Shown: positions 1 to 8,961, counted from the stretch's first letter. The stretch is DNA of 40,287 nt from JBGYPP01 sp041838515 (GCA_041838515.1 JBGYPP010000016.1:1-40287), one strand, 5' to 3'. Notes: generated by a model from the sequence alone, not told the origin. A program made the numbers and translations.

Positions 1-2
1 AA

Positions 3-326
3 GTTGATGGGAGCAGTACGGATGGCAGCCAATACCAGGGTCGGCAGGGTCAGGTGCCTGCGGCACCTCCCCAAGTTGATGGGAGCAGTACGGATGGCAG
101 CCAATACCAGGGCTGGCAGGGTCAGGTGCCTGCTGCACCTCCTCAAGTTGATGGGAGCAGTACGGATGGCAGCCAATACCAGGGCCGGCAGGGTCAGGTG
201 CCTCTGGCACCTCCCCAGGGTGATGGGAGCAGTACGGATGGCAGCCAATACCAGGGCCGGCAGGGTCAGGTGCCTGCGGCACCTCCCCAGGGTGATGGGA
301 GCGGAACAGACAGCAGCCAAATCCTA
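3..326 (+). repeat. 72-bp tandem repeat array (four full copies plus a partial)
   Basis: Units begin at 3, 75, 147, 219 and 291, exactly 72 bp apart, and are nearly identical at the DNA level (gttgatgggagcagtacgg in the first three, ggtgatggg in the last two). The array probably continues left of the window. The period is a multiple of three, so copy-number change would keep the reading frame. Confidence 0.95.
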
Positions 327-395
327 GGTCAAAGGCCCGGCAGGGGCATGGGCCAGGGCAGGGGAGCCAAGAGCAGCCAGCAGAGCAATATTTAG
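3..395 (+). CDS. 3' end of a gene for a Gln/Pro/Gly-rich tandem-repeat protein (partial)
   Basis: The reading frame is open from the left edge to a TAG stop at 393-395, so only the C-terminal part is present. It consists of 24-residue repeats (DGSSTDGSQYQG followed by a QGQVPAAPPQ-like half) and ends in a Gly/Arg/Gln-rich tail (GRGMGQGRGAK) and QQSNI. No catalytic domain, membrane segment or sorting signal lies in the visible part. The composition fits a flexible linker or surface-exposed low-complexity tail. Another frame is also open across the repeats, but only this one carries the regular Pro/Gln pattern on both sides of the array. Function not recognised. Confidence 0.6.
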   Translation, partial: VDGSSTDGSQYQGRQGQVPAAPPQVDGSSTDGSQYQGWQGQVPAAPPQVDGSSTDGSQYQGRQGQVPLAPPQGDGSSTDGSQYQGRQGQVPAAPPQGDGSGTDSSQILGQRPGRGMGQGRGAKSSQQSNI

Positions 396-402
396 CAGAA
401 AA

Positions 403-419
403 GCCGCCGTCTTGGCGGC
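403..419 (+). terminator. Possible weak terminator hairpin
   Basis: A perfect 6-bp GC stem, gccgcc-gtctt-ggcggc, starts eight bases after the stop of the repeat-protein gene. No T-run follows, so it may be only a 3' stabilising hairpin. Confidence 0.3.
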
Positions 420-638
420 CGGCACAGCAGGAAACAGGCCTTAGACCCTGGGCGCGGAGGGTTGGAGAGGAGGCGGGCAGCAGGCAGCGCATACGGAGTA
501 AAGGAAAAAAGTCGGGCTAAGGCTTGGCTTTTTTTCTATTGTCTGAACGGAAGGCTTTCTTCAGCGCTGGTGGAGAAAATTTACGAAAACATAAGATTTG
601 CACTCTGTGATTGGCTATATTCATGGGAAAGCCTATTG

Positions 639-647
639 TGCTATAAT
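639..647 (+). promoter_or_regulatory. Extended -10 promoter of the sensor/glycan operon
   Basis: The sequence TGcTATAAT is a consensus extended -10 element. No good -35 is present at 16-18 bp upstream (ttcatg at 620 is the best), which is usual for extended -10 promoters. It lies about 50 bases before the ATG at 697. Confidence 0.6.
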
Positions 648-696
648 ATGCAAGACATCTTGTGTTTTACTGCTAGGTATTTTAGAAAGGAGATCT

Positions 697-3600
697 ATGC
701 TCCTAAGGAAACCGGCATATAAAGTAGTACTTTTTGTGATATTTTGCGTCCTGCTCAATTTTGTGGGTAAGACTGTGGCCGAGATGTGGGCATGGCCGGT
801 ATGGCTGGACACCCTAGGTACGGTATTGGCTGCCTACGTGTTGGGCCCTGTTTGCGGCGGCATGGTGGGCGTTGCCGTCAATGTGATGTACGCCTGGGTC
901 GACGGCCCCGCATACGCATCCTATGCGCTGGTGGGCTGCGGCGTGGGCATATTGGTGGGCCTGTGCGCCAAGCGTGGCATGTTGGAACACCTGTTTGGGA
1001 CTATGACCACGGGATATTTGCTCACTCTGCTGTCTGTGGCCATATCCCTGCCTCTCAACATATGGCTTTTTGACGGCATGACAGGCAATATATGGGGGGA
1101 TGGGGTGATACAGGTCATGGAAATGGCCGGCATACGCAGCCCTTTCGGCTACATGGCCGGGGAGTTTTTCGTGGAATTTGTGGACAAGGTGGGCGTTATG
1201 CTATGCCTGCGCTGGATGATAAAGGCCTATAGGTGGCTTAGGGGGAATGGCAGCTCCGGCCCATCCGGGAGGCGGAGTGTGGCCGGATTGTTGTCAGGCT
1301 TGTTTGCCGGCCTTATGGCATTAGCCATAGTCTGGGTTTGCGCCTTGGCTTTCCCGGCCCTGTCCTTGACGGCCCGGGCCCAGACGACGGCCGGAGATAC
1401 CGGCGCCACTCTGCCCTCCGCCCGCAGCGGGGGAGGCGCAGCGGCTTACAACGCCTATGTGCAGACTGCCTACGGCTCCCAGAACGGGTTGCCCGGCGGC
1501 CGAGCCAACGATATGGCCCAGACCAAGGAGGGCGTGCTCTGGATAGCCACCTTTGGTGGTTTATACAGATATAACGGATCGGAATTTCGTCTGATAGACA
1601 ATCTGGAATCTGTCAAAAGCGTAAATTGCCTCTACACGGATGAGGCCGGTCGCCTGTGGATAGGCACCAATGATAGCGGCCTGTCCATTATGATCAATGA
1701 GCAGCTGACCAATGTGATCAGCAAAAAGGATGGCCTGCCGGCGGATTCCATACGCGCCATCACCCAAGATTCCCTGGGACAGTACTATGTGGGCACCTCG
1801 GACAGCCTCTGCATAGTCAGCCTGAGCGGCGGCTTGAATGTGGTGGAATCCATAGATGCTATCAAATTTGCCCGCTCTCTCTCTGCCGGCAAGGACAGTT
1901 ATGTGGCCGCTGTCACCGATGAGGGACGGCTCTATCTGCTTAAGGACGGTCTGGTGCGGGACAGCCAGGGCTGGGAGGGTGGAGAGATCTACACCACCTG
2001 TGTTTTTGGGGCCAACGGCCTGCTCTATGCCGGCACTACAGAGAATAGGGTGGAGGTGTTTCAAATTCGCCAGGGGCGCCTGGTGCGGCTTCGTGAGTAT
2101 GTATGCGGAGATTTGCACAATATCACCAGTCTGATTTTTTCCGAGGGCGGGGTTTTGTTTGTATGTGCGGATAACGGAGCGGGATATATAGAGGGCTTTT
2201 TGGGATATCAGCCACTCAATCTGGGACAATTCTCCAATTCCTTGGGGCGTATACTTTTTGACTATCAGGGCAACCTATGGATCACATCCTCCCGTCTGGG
2301 ACTTTTGCGCCTCTCCCCCTCCCCTTTCCGGGATATCACTAATGAGGTGGGCATAGAGGAGAAGGTGGTCAACTGCGTTACCAAATGGCAGGGCTACCTC
2401 TATATAGGTACGGATAAGGGTTTGGATCTGATCAAGACCAATATGGTGTCTGTAAAGGTCAATGGCCTGCAAGAGCGGTTGGAGGATGTGCGCATACGCT
2501 GCCTGTATGTGGACTCGGGCAATAATTTGTGGATATCCACCGGAGGCAAGGGGCTGTTTTTTGTGTCCGGAGAGGGGCATATACAGCAGATAAGGGGCAT
2601 AGACGGTCTGCAGGGGGACAAGCAGCGTTCGGTTTTGGAACTGTCTGACGGTTCCATTGCGGCGGCCGGGGATATAGGCATTAGCTTTTTGGAGCAGGGC
2701 CTGGTGGTGGGCGGCATAGGCGCTGAGGCCGGCCTGATCAATCCCAAGGTGCTGTGTATGCTGGAGCTGGAGGACGGCAGCCTGCTGGCCGGCACGGACG
2801 GCGGCGGCATAGCACTGATCAAGGACAAGATGATAAGGAGGTTTTACACCAAGGAGGACGGGCTTAGTTCCGAGGTGATACTGCGCATGGTGCCGGAGTC
2901 CGAGGGCAGGGGCATATTCCTGATCACCAGCAACGGCTTATGCTTCATGGAGGAGGGCAAGCCCATACGGGTGTTGAAGGAATTTCCTTATTACAATAAT
3001 TACGATATTCTGGAAAATAAGGGCAATTTGTTTGTGCTCAGCTCTGCGGGCATCTTTGTTTTGGACAAGGAGAAGCTGCTGGCGGATGAGAAGCAGGGAT
3101 ATGAGCTGCTGGATGGGCAAAAGGGCCTGCAAAAAAATCTTACGCCCAACGCATGGAATTATATAGATGGGACCGGCCGCATCTATCTGTCCACGGATTC
3201 CGGCGTGATGTCCATGAATTTGAACCAATTTGAGGTCCCGGTCAAATCCTATCGCATGCAGCTGCGGGAGATACGCATAGGCGGCCAGTCCTTTCCTGCG
3301 GAGGCCGGGGAGGATATCAGCCTGCCCAGCGGGCAAAAAACCCTGGAATTGGTGCCGGAGGTCATCAATTATTCCGTCAACAATCCCACGGTTTCCGTCT
3401 GGCTGGAGGGCGTGGATCCGGAGCCCAGGATATTCCAGCAAAAGGATCTGCCTCCACTGCATTATGACAATCTGCCGGCCGGCACGTATACCTTCCGCAT
3501 GGCCGTGCTGAATGTGCGGGGGCAGGTGGTGGCCGAGAATCATTACCGGGTGTTGAGATCCGTGGCCATATATGATTACTGGTGGTTTCGTGTGTATATG

Positions 3601-4338
3601 GTGCTGACCTTTGCCGTGGCCGTGGCGTACCTGACCTGGCTGCTCTTCCGCACCCAGATAGAGAAAACCCTGCATATAAAAAACAGGGAGCTGGAGCTGG
3701 CCCGACGGCAGGTGGCCATGGGTAATGAAACCATATTTACCATAGCCAAGGCGGTGGATGCCAAGGATGGGTATACCAGCCAGCATTCCTACCGGGTGGC
3801 GGAGTACTCTCTGATGATAGCCAGGCGGCTGGGCTTTGGCGAGGACGCGCTGGAGGAATTGCAAAAGACGGCGCTGCTCCACGATATAGGCAAGATAGGA
3901 GTGCCGGATTCGGTGCTGAACAAGCCCTCCCGTCTGACGGACGAAGAGTACGATATTATGAAAACCCATGTGGTCAAGGGCGCGGAGATTTTGAAGAATT
4001 TCACCCTTTTTCCAGGCGTGGGAGAGGGGGCGCTGTACCATCACGAGCGCTATGACGGCAAGGGCTATGCCCATGGCTTAAAGGGGGAGGACATACCTCT
4101 AAATGCCAGGATTATAGGCGTGGCGGATGCCTTTGACGCCATGACGGGCAACAGGGTATACCGCAGGCGTCTGGACATTTCCTATGTTCTGGATGAACTA
4201 AGGCAGGGGGCGGGCAGCCAATTCGATCCCAAGCTGGTGGATGTGCTGCTGTCCCTTATAGACGATGGCAGCCTGGATGTGTTCAAGCTCTACGAAGAAA
4301 TTGAACTGGCGTTCGCCATGAAGGCGGAGAATGAGTAG
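697..4338 (+). CDS. Membrane sensor with ECF-S-like domain, beta-propeller, Y_Y_Y and HD-GYP output domain
   Basis: A 1213-residue protein. Start 697 is chosen over 598 because AGAAAGGAG sits just upstream and the promoter lies between them. Residues 1-175 form about five hydrophobic helices resembling an ECF-transporter S component. A further helix (about 193-222) is followed by a propeller (about 248-840) of two-component-regulator repeats (GLPGG, LWIATFGGLYRY, LWIGTNDSGL and so on), a Y_Y_Y-type Ig-like domain (about 845-955), one helix and a C-terminal HD-GYP domain. HDIGKIGVPD is at 1062 and YHHERYDGKGY at 1114. The HD metal site is complete, but the GYP tripeptide reads GYA (1123-1125). 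HD-GYP proteins hydrolyse cyclic dinucleotides, so ligand sensing at the propeller probably controls c-di-GMP-type turnover. First gene of the surface-glycan operon; three bases separate it from the binding-protein gene. No histidine kinase domain is present. Confidence 0.85.
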   Translation: MLLRKPAYKVVLFVIFCVLLNFVGKTVAEMWAWPVWLDTLGTVLAAYVLGPVCGGMVGVAVNVMYAWVDGPAYASYALVGCGVGILVGLCAKRGMLEHLFGTMTTGYLLTLLSVAISLPLNIWLFDGMTGNIWGDGVIQVMEMAGIRSPFGYMAGEFFVEFVDKVGVMLCLRWMIKAYRWLRGNGSSGPSGRRSVAGLLSGLFAGLMALAIVWVCALAFPALSLTARAQTTAGDTGATLPSARSGGGAAAYNAYVQTAYGSQNGLPGGRANDMAQTKEGVLWIATFGGLYRYNGSEFRLIDNLESVKSVNCLYTDEAGRLWIGTNDSGLSIMINEQLTNVISKKDGLPADSIRAITQDSLGQYYVGTSDSLCIVSLSGGLNVVESIDAIKFARSLSAGKDSYVAAVTDEGRLYLLKDGLVRDSQGWEGGEIYTTCVFGANGLLYAGTTENRVEVFQIRQGRLVRLREYVCGDLHNITSLIFSEGGVLFVCADNGAGYIEGFLGYQPLNLGQFSNSLGRILFDYQGNLWITSSRLGLLRLSPSPFRDITNEVGIEEKVVNCVTKWQGYLYIGTDKGLDLIKTNMVSVKVNGLQERLEDVRIRCLYVDSGNNLWISTGGKGLFFVSGEGHIQQIRGIDGLQGDKQRSVLELSDGSIAAAGDIGISFLEQGLVVGGIGAEAGLINPKVLCMLELEDGSLLAGTDGGGIALIKDKMIRRFYTKEDGLSSEVILRMVPESEGRGIFLITSNGLCFMEEGKPIRVLKEFPYYNNYDILENKGNLFVLSSAGIFVLDKEKLLADEKQGYELLDGQKGLQKNLTPNAWNYIDGTGRIYLSTDSGVMSMNLNQFEVPVKSYRMQLREIRIGGQSFPAEAGEDISLPSGQKTLELVPEVINYSVNNPTVSVWLEGVDPEPRIFQQKDLPPLHYDNLPAGTYTFRMAVLNVRGQVVAENHYRVLRSVAIYDYWWFRVYMVLTFAVAVAYLTWLLFRTQIEKTLHIKNRELELARRQVAMGNETIFTIAKAVDAKDGYTSQHSYRVAEYSLMIARRLGFGEDALEELQKTALLHDIGKIGVPDSVLNKPSRLTDEEYDIMKTHVVKGAEILKNFTLFPGVGEGALYHHERYDGKGYAHGLKGEDIPLNARIIGVADAFDAMTGNRVYRRRLDISYVLDELRQGAGSQFDPKLVDVLLSLIDDGSLDVFKLYEEIELAFAMKAENE

Positions 4339-4341
4339 CGT

Positions 4342-5532
4342 ATGAAGAGATTGTATGCCATAACATTGCTGACGGTGCTGGCCATTATTGCCGTTTCTGC
4401 CCTAATCAGGGTGCAGATGCTGGGCCGGCCCATCAACGGGCCCATCAAGGTGGGATTTATCTATATGGGCGATGTCAGCAATGGATTTACCCACAATTTT
4501 GTCAAGGCCCAGCTGGCCATGGAAAAGCATTATGGCCAAAACGTGGAAACAGAAGTGAAATACAATGTGGCGCCGGATCAGGCGGAGTCCGCGCTGGAGG
4601 AACTGGTGAACGGAGGCTGCCGCCTGGTTATCGCCAACAGCGATACCTATGAGGAAGTGGTAAAGGATATGGCCCGCAGGTATCCCGAGGTAGAATTTTG
4701 CCAGGCCACTGGTGATAATGCCAACACCTCGCCGGTGCTGGACAACTACCACACCTTTATGGGACATATTTATGAGGGGCGGTATCTCAGCGGCGTGCTG
4801 GCCGGCCTAAAGCTTCTGGAGCTGCAGGAGGCCGGAGAGGCGGGGATCTCCCCTTTGGTGGGCTATGTGGCGGCTTTCGCCGTACCGGAGGTGGTCTCCG
4901 GGTACTCGGCCTTTTACCTGGGTCTGCGCTCGGTGGTGCCGGAGGCCGTAATGCTAGTAAAATACACTGGGAGCTGGAGCGATTTTCAGAGGGAGAAAAA
5001 TGCCGCCAAGGTTTTGATAGCCAAGGGCTGTCTGGTTATCAGCCAGCATGCGGATACGGCCGGCCCCGCCATGGCCTGTGAGGAGGATGAGAAGCAGATA
5101 TACCACATCAGCTATAACACCTCTACACAGAGTGTGGCCCCGGCTTCCTATCTGGGCGGGAGCCGCATACTTTGGGAGCCTTATATTATGGAGGCTGTAG
5201 GCGCCGTCCTCTCTGGCAGGGATATCGAGGATGCGCTGGGAGAGGATGTGCAGATCTGGGGTCAGGATGCCGGCGCCGGCCTGTCTGCCGGCTGGGTGGC
5301 TATGCTGCCGCCCAATGAGGCGCTGATGCCGGCAGGCGCCCATGATGTGCTCCGGCGTGTGGAGAAGGAGCTGATCCAAGGTCAGTTGCAGGTTTTTCAG
5401 GGGGAATATCGAGGCCTGAGCTTGGAGGATGGCAGGAGCCTGATAGACCTTCGCCAGCCCTATCAGGAAAACGCCCACCAGTCCTCACCCAGCTTTTTCT
5501 ATTTGCTGGATGGTGTTATAATAATAAATTAG
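4342..5532 (+). CDS. BMP-family (PnrA-like) substrate-binding protein, membrane anchored
   Basis: This 396-residue protein has an N-terminal hydrophobic helix (about 5-25) and then a type I periplasmic-binding fold of the basic-membrane-protein family: KVGFIYMGDVSNGFTHNF near the N-terminus, GGCRLVIANS and LSGVLAGL. BMP proteins usually bind nucleosides for an ABC importer. Here no lipobox cysteine follows the helix, and no permease or ATPase gene is adjacent. The start is three bases after the sensor stop, so translation is probably coupled; the ribosome binding site is poor. The context suggests that it feeds ligand information to the sensor rather than taking part in uptake, which is inference. 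Confidence 0.8.
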   Translation: MKRLYAITLLTVLAIIAVSALIRVQMLGRPINGPIKVGFIYMGDVSNGFTHNFVKAQLAMEKHYGQNVETEVKYNVAPDQAESALEELVNGGCRLVIANSDTYEEVVKDMARRYPEVEFCQATGDNANTSPVLDNYHTFMGHIYEGRYLSGVLAGLKLLELQEAGEAGISPLVGYVAAFAVPEVVSGYSAFYLGLRSVVPEAVMLVKYTGSWSDFQREKNAAKVLIAKGCLVISQHADTAGPAMACEEDEKQIYHISYNTSTQSVAPASYLGGSRILWEPYIMEAVGAVLSGRDIEDALGEDVQIWGQDAGAGLSAGWVAMLPPNEALMPAGAHDVLRRVEKELIQGQLQVFQGEYRGLSLEDGRSLIDLRQPYQENAHQSSPSFFYLLDGVIIIN

Positions 5533-5572
5533 GTATGTCAAGGGGAGATAGCTGCGCCGGGGGTGGGGATAG

Positions 5573-7462
5573 ATGAAGAATTGGCTGGACAAGCGGGTGG
5601 GTTTTTTGCAGATACCCATTACCCGTATTATATTACTGGTAGCCATGGACCTTTTGGGCATACTGCTCTCGGCCATGCTGAGCCTGTATGTGCGCTATGA
5701 TTTCCGCTTTATGGATATACCCCGGCATTTTTGGGATGGGGCTTTGACGGCGTATCTGCTCAATGCGCCGTTAACCCTGCTGATTTTCTATATATTCCGT
5801 CTGTACAACAGCGTGTGGCGTTATGCATCAGATACAGAGCTGGTCAACACCCTGCTGGCCGCCGGCTGTTCTACTCTGTGCCAACCCCTGGTCTTTTGGA
5901 TATTGGGGATAAGGGTGCCTTATAGTTTTCCCTTTTTCTACGGCTTTTTCCTCCTGGCCTGGACGGGGGGCATACGATTTGGATACCGCTTGCTGCGCAT
6001 GCTGCAAAACCGCCGGCGGGAGGTTTTTCGCCATAAGGACAGGGAAAATGCCATGATAGTGGGCGCCGGCGCAGCAGGCAATGCTATACTGCGGGAGATA
6101 GAGTCCAGCCGCTATTTGCAGCTGCATGTGGCCTGCGTAATAGACGATAATCCTGGCTGTCACGGCAAGTATCTGCGGGGCGTGCCTATAGTGGGCGCCA
6201 GGGAGCAGATACCGGAGATGGTGGAGAAATACTCCATACATGAGATTATCGTAGCCATGCCCTCGGCCAGCCGCTCCATGCTCCGCCCCATACTGGAGAT
6301 TTGCAAGGAAACCGGCTGCCGGCTTCGGCTGCTGCCGGGCATGTACCAGCTGATCAAGGGGGATGTCTGTGTATCCCAGCTGCGGGAGGTGCAGATAGAG
6401 GATCTGTTGGGCCGGGATCCGGTGCGGGTCAACAACCAGGAAATCCTGGCCTATGTGGAGGGCAAGACGGTATTGGTGACAGGCGGCGGCGGCTCCATAG
6501 GATCGGAGCTGTGCCGGCAGATCAGCCAGCACCGTCCCGCTAGGCTGGTTATTTTGGACATTTATGAGAATAATGCCTATGAGATACAGCAGGAACTGCT
6601 GGCCAAGCACCCGGATATGGATCTGGTAGTGCTGATAGGATCTGTGCGCAACACGGCCCGGGTGGAGGAGATATTCAGCCGATACAAGCCGGAGATCGTT
6701 TATCACGCCGCTGCCCACAAGCATGTGCCGCTGATGGAGGACAGCCCGGGAGAGGCGGTGAAAAACAATGTCTTTGGCACTTGGAAAGTGGCCCAGGCCG
6801 CAGACCGTCATGGCGTGCGCCGTTTTGTGCTGATATCCACAGACAAGGCCGTCAACCCCACCAATATTATGGGAGCTTCCAAACGTATCTGCGAGATGAT
6901 CATACAGGATTGGAACCGCAAATCCGCTACGGAATATGTGGCCGTGCGCTTTGGAAACGTGTTGGGCAGCAACGGCAGCGTGGTGCCCCTGTTCAAGAAG
7001 CAGATAGAGCAGGGCGGCCCCGTGCGGGTCACCCATCCGGATATACTCCGCTATTTTATGACCATACCCGAGGCCGTCTCTCTGGTACTGCAGGCGGGGG
7101 CTTATGCAAAGGGCGGGGAAATCTTCGTTTTGGATATGGGGGAGCCGGTCAAAATCGCCGATTTGGCCCGCAATCTGATCAAATTGTCTGGATATAAGCC
7201 GGACGAGGATATAGCCATAGAGTTCACCGGACTCAGGCCCGGAGAGAAGATGTTTGAGGAGCTGCTGCTGGAGGAGGAGGGCATGCGTCAGACGGCCAAC
7301 AGCCGTATACGCATAGGCCGCCCTCTGGAATTTGACCATAGCCGCTTTGTGGAGCAGTTGGAGGAGCTGCGCCTGTTGTCGGAGCAGGAGGATGAAAATA
7401 TACGGGTTAAGGTCCGGGAGATAGTGCCCGGATACCAGCCGGAGGTGGGAGATGGCTTATAA
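5573..7462 (+). CDS. Membrane nucleotide-sugar 4,6-dehydratase (CapD/PglF/FlaA1 family)
   Basis: The 629-residue length is typical of the long membrane form. Four hydrophobic segments occupy about 15-140. A first Rossmann region starts at MIVGAGAAGNAIL (about 160), and the catalytic short-chain dehydrogenase domain starts at VLVTGGGGSIGSELCRQ (about 298). It continues with HAAAHKHVPLME, ISTDKAVNPTNIMGASKR (about 420-438) and FGNVLGSNGSVVPLF. Enzymes of this family convert UDP-GlcNAc to the UDP-4-keto-6-deoxy sugar, the first step to bacillosamine-type or related amino sugars. The 3' end overlaps the following sugar-transferase gene by 11 bases, as in pgl-type glycan operons. No aminotransferase or acetyltransferase for the next steps is in the window. 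Confidence 0.92.
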   Translation: MKNWLDKRVGFLQIPITRIILLVAMDLLGILLSAMLSLYVRYDFRFMDIPRHFWDGALTAYLLNAPLTLLIFYIFRLYNSVWRYASDTELVNTLLAAGCSTLCQPLVFWILGIRVPYSFPFFYGFFLLAWTGGIRFGYRLLRMLQNRRREVFRHKDRENAMIVGAGAAGNAILREIESSRYLQLHVACVIDDNPGCHGKYLRGVPIVGAREQIPEMVEKYSIHEIIVAMPSASRSMLRPILEICKETGCRLRLLPGMYQLIKGDVCVSQLREVQIEDLLGRDPVRVNNQEILAYVEGKTVLVTGGGGSIGSELCRQISQHRPARLVILDIYENNAYEIQQELLAKHPDMDLVVLIGSVRNTARVEEIFSRYKPEIVYHAAAHKHVPLMEDSPGEAVKNNVFGTWKVAQAADRHGVRRFVLISTDKAVNPTNIMGASKRICEMIIQDWNRKSATEYVAVRFGNVLGSNGSVVPLFKKQIEQGGPVRVTHPDILRYFMTIPEAVSLVLQAGAYAKGGEIFVLDMGEPVKIADLARNLIKLSGYKPDEDIAIEFTGLRPGEKMFEELLLEEEGMRQTANSRIRIGRPLEFDHSRFVEQLEELRLLSEQEDENIRVKVREIVPGYQPEVGDGL

Positions 7463-8036
7463 ATGGTGTAAGCGGGGGGTGGATGCCGTGTTGGCGGCTG
7501 CCGCCCTGCTCTTGTTGTGGCCCCTGCTGCTGGTGATTGCGCTGGCGGTGAAATGGGATTCCCCCGGGCCGGCCTTATTCTGCCAGCAGAGGGTGGGAAA
7601 AGGAAAACGTCTGTTCACTATATACAAATTCCGGACCATGGCGCAGGATACGCCCAGGGATATGCCCACGCATATGCTGGAGGGAGCAGCCGCCCATATC
7701 ACCCGGCTGGGAGCCTTTCTCCGCAAAACCAGTTTGGACGAGTTGCCTCAGCTGTGGAATATACTCCGGGGGGATATGGCCATAGTAGGGCCCAGGCCGG
7801 CACTGTGGAATCAGGAGGATCTGCTGGCGGAGCGGGACAAGTATGGGGCGAACGATGTGCGTCCCGGGCTGACAGGCTGGGCGCAGATACATGGGCGGGA
7901 TGAGCTGCCCATACCGGTCAAGGCGGCGCTGGACGGAGAGTATGTGCGGCAGCTGGGGCCGTGGATGGATATGCGCTGCTTTTTTGGCACCTTCGCCGTG
8001 GTCTTGAAGGGCACAGGCATCAAGGAGGGCAAATAG
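7452..8036 (+). CDS. Polyprenyl-phosphate sugar phosphotransferase, small monotopic type (PglC/WcaJ-C family)
   Basis: This 194-residue enzyme consists of the catalytic domain only. A hydrophobic re-entrant helix (about 12-33) is followed by DSPGPALFCQQRVGKG, the family KFRTM motif, TSLDELPQLWNIL with its Asp-Glu pair, and IVGPRPALW. It transfers a sugar-1-phosphate from a UDP-sugar to undecaprenyl phosphate on the inner membrane face. Overlap with the dehydratase gene suggests that it uses that enzyme's pathway product. It is one of two phosphoglycosyl transferases in the window; the other is at 19306. Confidence 0.93.
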   Translation: MAYKWCKRGVDAVLAAAALLLLWPLLLVIALAVKWDSPGPALFCQQRVGKGKRLFTIYKFRTMAQDTPRDMPTHMLEGAAAHITRLGAFLRKTSLDELPQLWNILRGDMAIVGPRPALWNQEDLLAERDKYGANDVRPGLTGWAQIHGRDELPIPVKAALDGEYVRQLGPWMDMRCFFGTFAVVLKGTGIKEGK

Positions 8037-8049
8037 AAAGGAGAGGGCC

Positions 8050-8961
8050 TTGGCGGGCAGGGTTTTGATCACCGGCAGGAATGGCTATATAGGCCGACAC
8101 GTGGGCGAGGTTTTGGAGAGCCAAGGCGGATATTCCGTGGACAGGATCTCTCTGCGGGGGGAGGATTGGAGGGGCATGGACCTAGGGGTCTATGATGCCA
8201 TACTGCATCTGGCGGGCATATCTCATGCCGATGCCCAGGCCTTATCCCGGGAGGAGCAGCAGACCTATTACAGTGTGAATAGGGATCTCAGCCTGGAGCT
8301 GGCGCAAAAAGCCGCCGGTCAGGGTGTGGGGTATTTTGTCTATGCCAGCAGCGCCATAGTCTATGGCCGGCCCGGAGGAAGGGGGGCGGCGGAGGTAGAT
8401 GCCGCGACCCCTCCACAGCCGGAGAGCCACTATGGCAGGAGCAAGCTGGAGGCTGAGGAGGCCCTAACCGGGGTGGAGGGTCTGCGGCTGGCCATACTGC
8501 GGCTGCCTATGGTCTATGGCGCCGGATGCAAGGGCAATTTTCCACTTTTGGCCTCCCTGGCCAGGAAGCTGCCCATATTTCCCGATTATCCCAACAGGAG
8601 AAGCTTTCTGTATATAGAAAATCTATCTGCTTATATTCTGTATATACTGGAGCATCAGCCGGAGGGCCTGCACTGGCCCTGGAATGGCCAGGCTATATCC
8701 ACTGCCCGCATGGTCCAGGCCCTGGCCCGGAGCCAGGGCAGGCGCATATATCTTTCGGCCTGGCTCAATCCTCTGGTGGACTTGGGCATGGCGCTGCCGG
8801 GCAGGGCGGGTGGCATATTCCGCAAGGCCTTTGGCACGCTGGCTTATGCCGAAGAGCTGGATGTCCTGCCCTTTGACGGGCAAAGGCCCCCCTATCGCCT
8901 GTATGGCCTGGAGGAAAGCCTGGAGCGTATGGGCGGCCGGGCGGAGGATGGAGGGCGTTAG
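8050..8961 (+). CDS. NAD-dependent epimerase/dehydratase
   Basis: 303 residues. The TTG start at 8050 is supported by AAAGGAGAG seven bases before it. Extended SDR features are visible: VLITGRNGYIGRHVGEVL at the N-terminus (GxxGYIG nucleotide-binding turn), LHLAGISHA, YASSAIVYG and the catalytic YGRSK (Y-x3-K). Its place between a phosphoglycosyl transferase and glycosyltransferases points to a nucleotide-sugar or lipid-linked-sugar 4-epimerase or reductase. The exact substrate cannot be read from sequence. Confidence 0.85.
   Translation: MAGRVLITGRNGYIGRHVGEVLESQGGYSVDRISLRGEDWRGMDLGVYDAILHLAGISHADAQALSREEQQTYYSVNRDLSLELAQKAAGQGVGYFVYASSAIVYGRPGGRGAAEVDAATPPQPESHYGRSKLEAEEALTGVEGLRLAILRLPMVYGAGCKGNFPLLASLARKLPIFPDYPNRRSFLYIENLSAYILYILEHQPEGLHWPWNGQAISTARMVQALARSQGRRIYLSAWLNPLVDLGMALPGRAGGIFRKAFGTLAYAEELDVLPFDGQRPPYRLYGLEESLERMGGRAEDGGR

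Larger units (their letters stand above)
396..696. other. Intergenic region with weak hairpins and a promoter
   Basis: This 300-base gap separates the repeat protein from the sensor gene. It holds a GC stem (gccgcc/ggcggc at 403-419) just after the stop, but without a T-tract. Near 508-535 there is a weak G:U-rich stem followed by seven T, and an extended -10 promoter lies near 640. A small open frame over 462-722 has no ribosome binding site and overlaps the sensor start, so it was not called. Confidence 0.5.

Noticed and set aside
462..722. 86-codon frame before the sensor gene
   Set aside because: It overlaps the promoter and start of the sensor gene and has no ribosome binding site.
2938..4074. 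378-codon minus-strand frame opposite the sensor gene
   Set aside because: It is a shadow of the plus-strand gene: no ribosome binding site, His/Gln-rich nonsense composition, no domain.
5828..7339. 503-codon minus-strand frame opposite the dehydratase gene
   Set aside because: Antisense to a well-recognised enzyme, with low-complexity His/Gln-rich content and no start signals.
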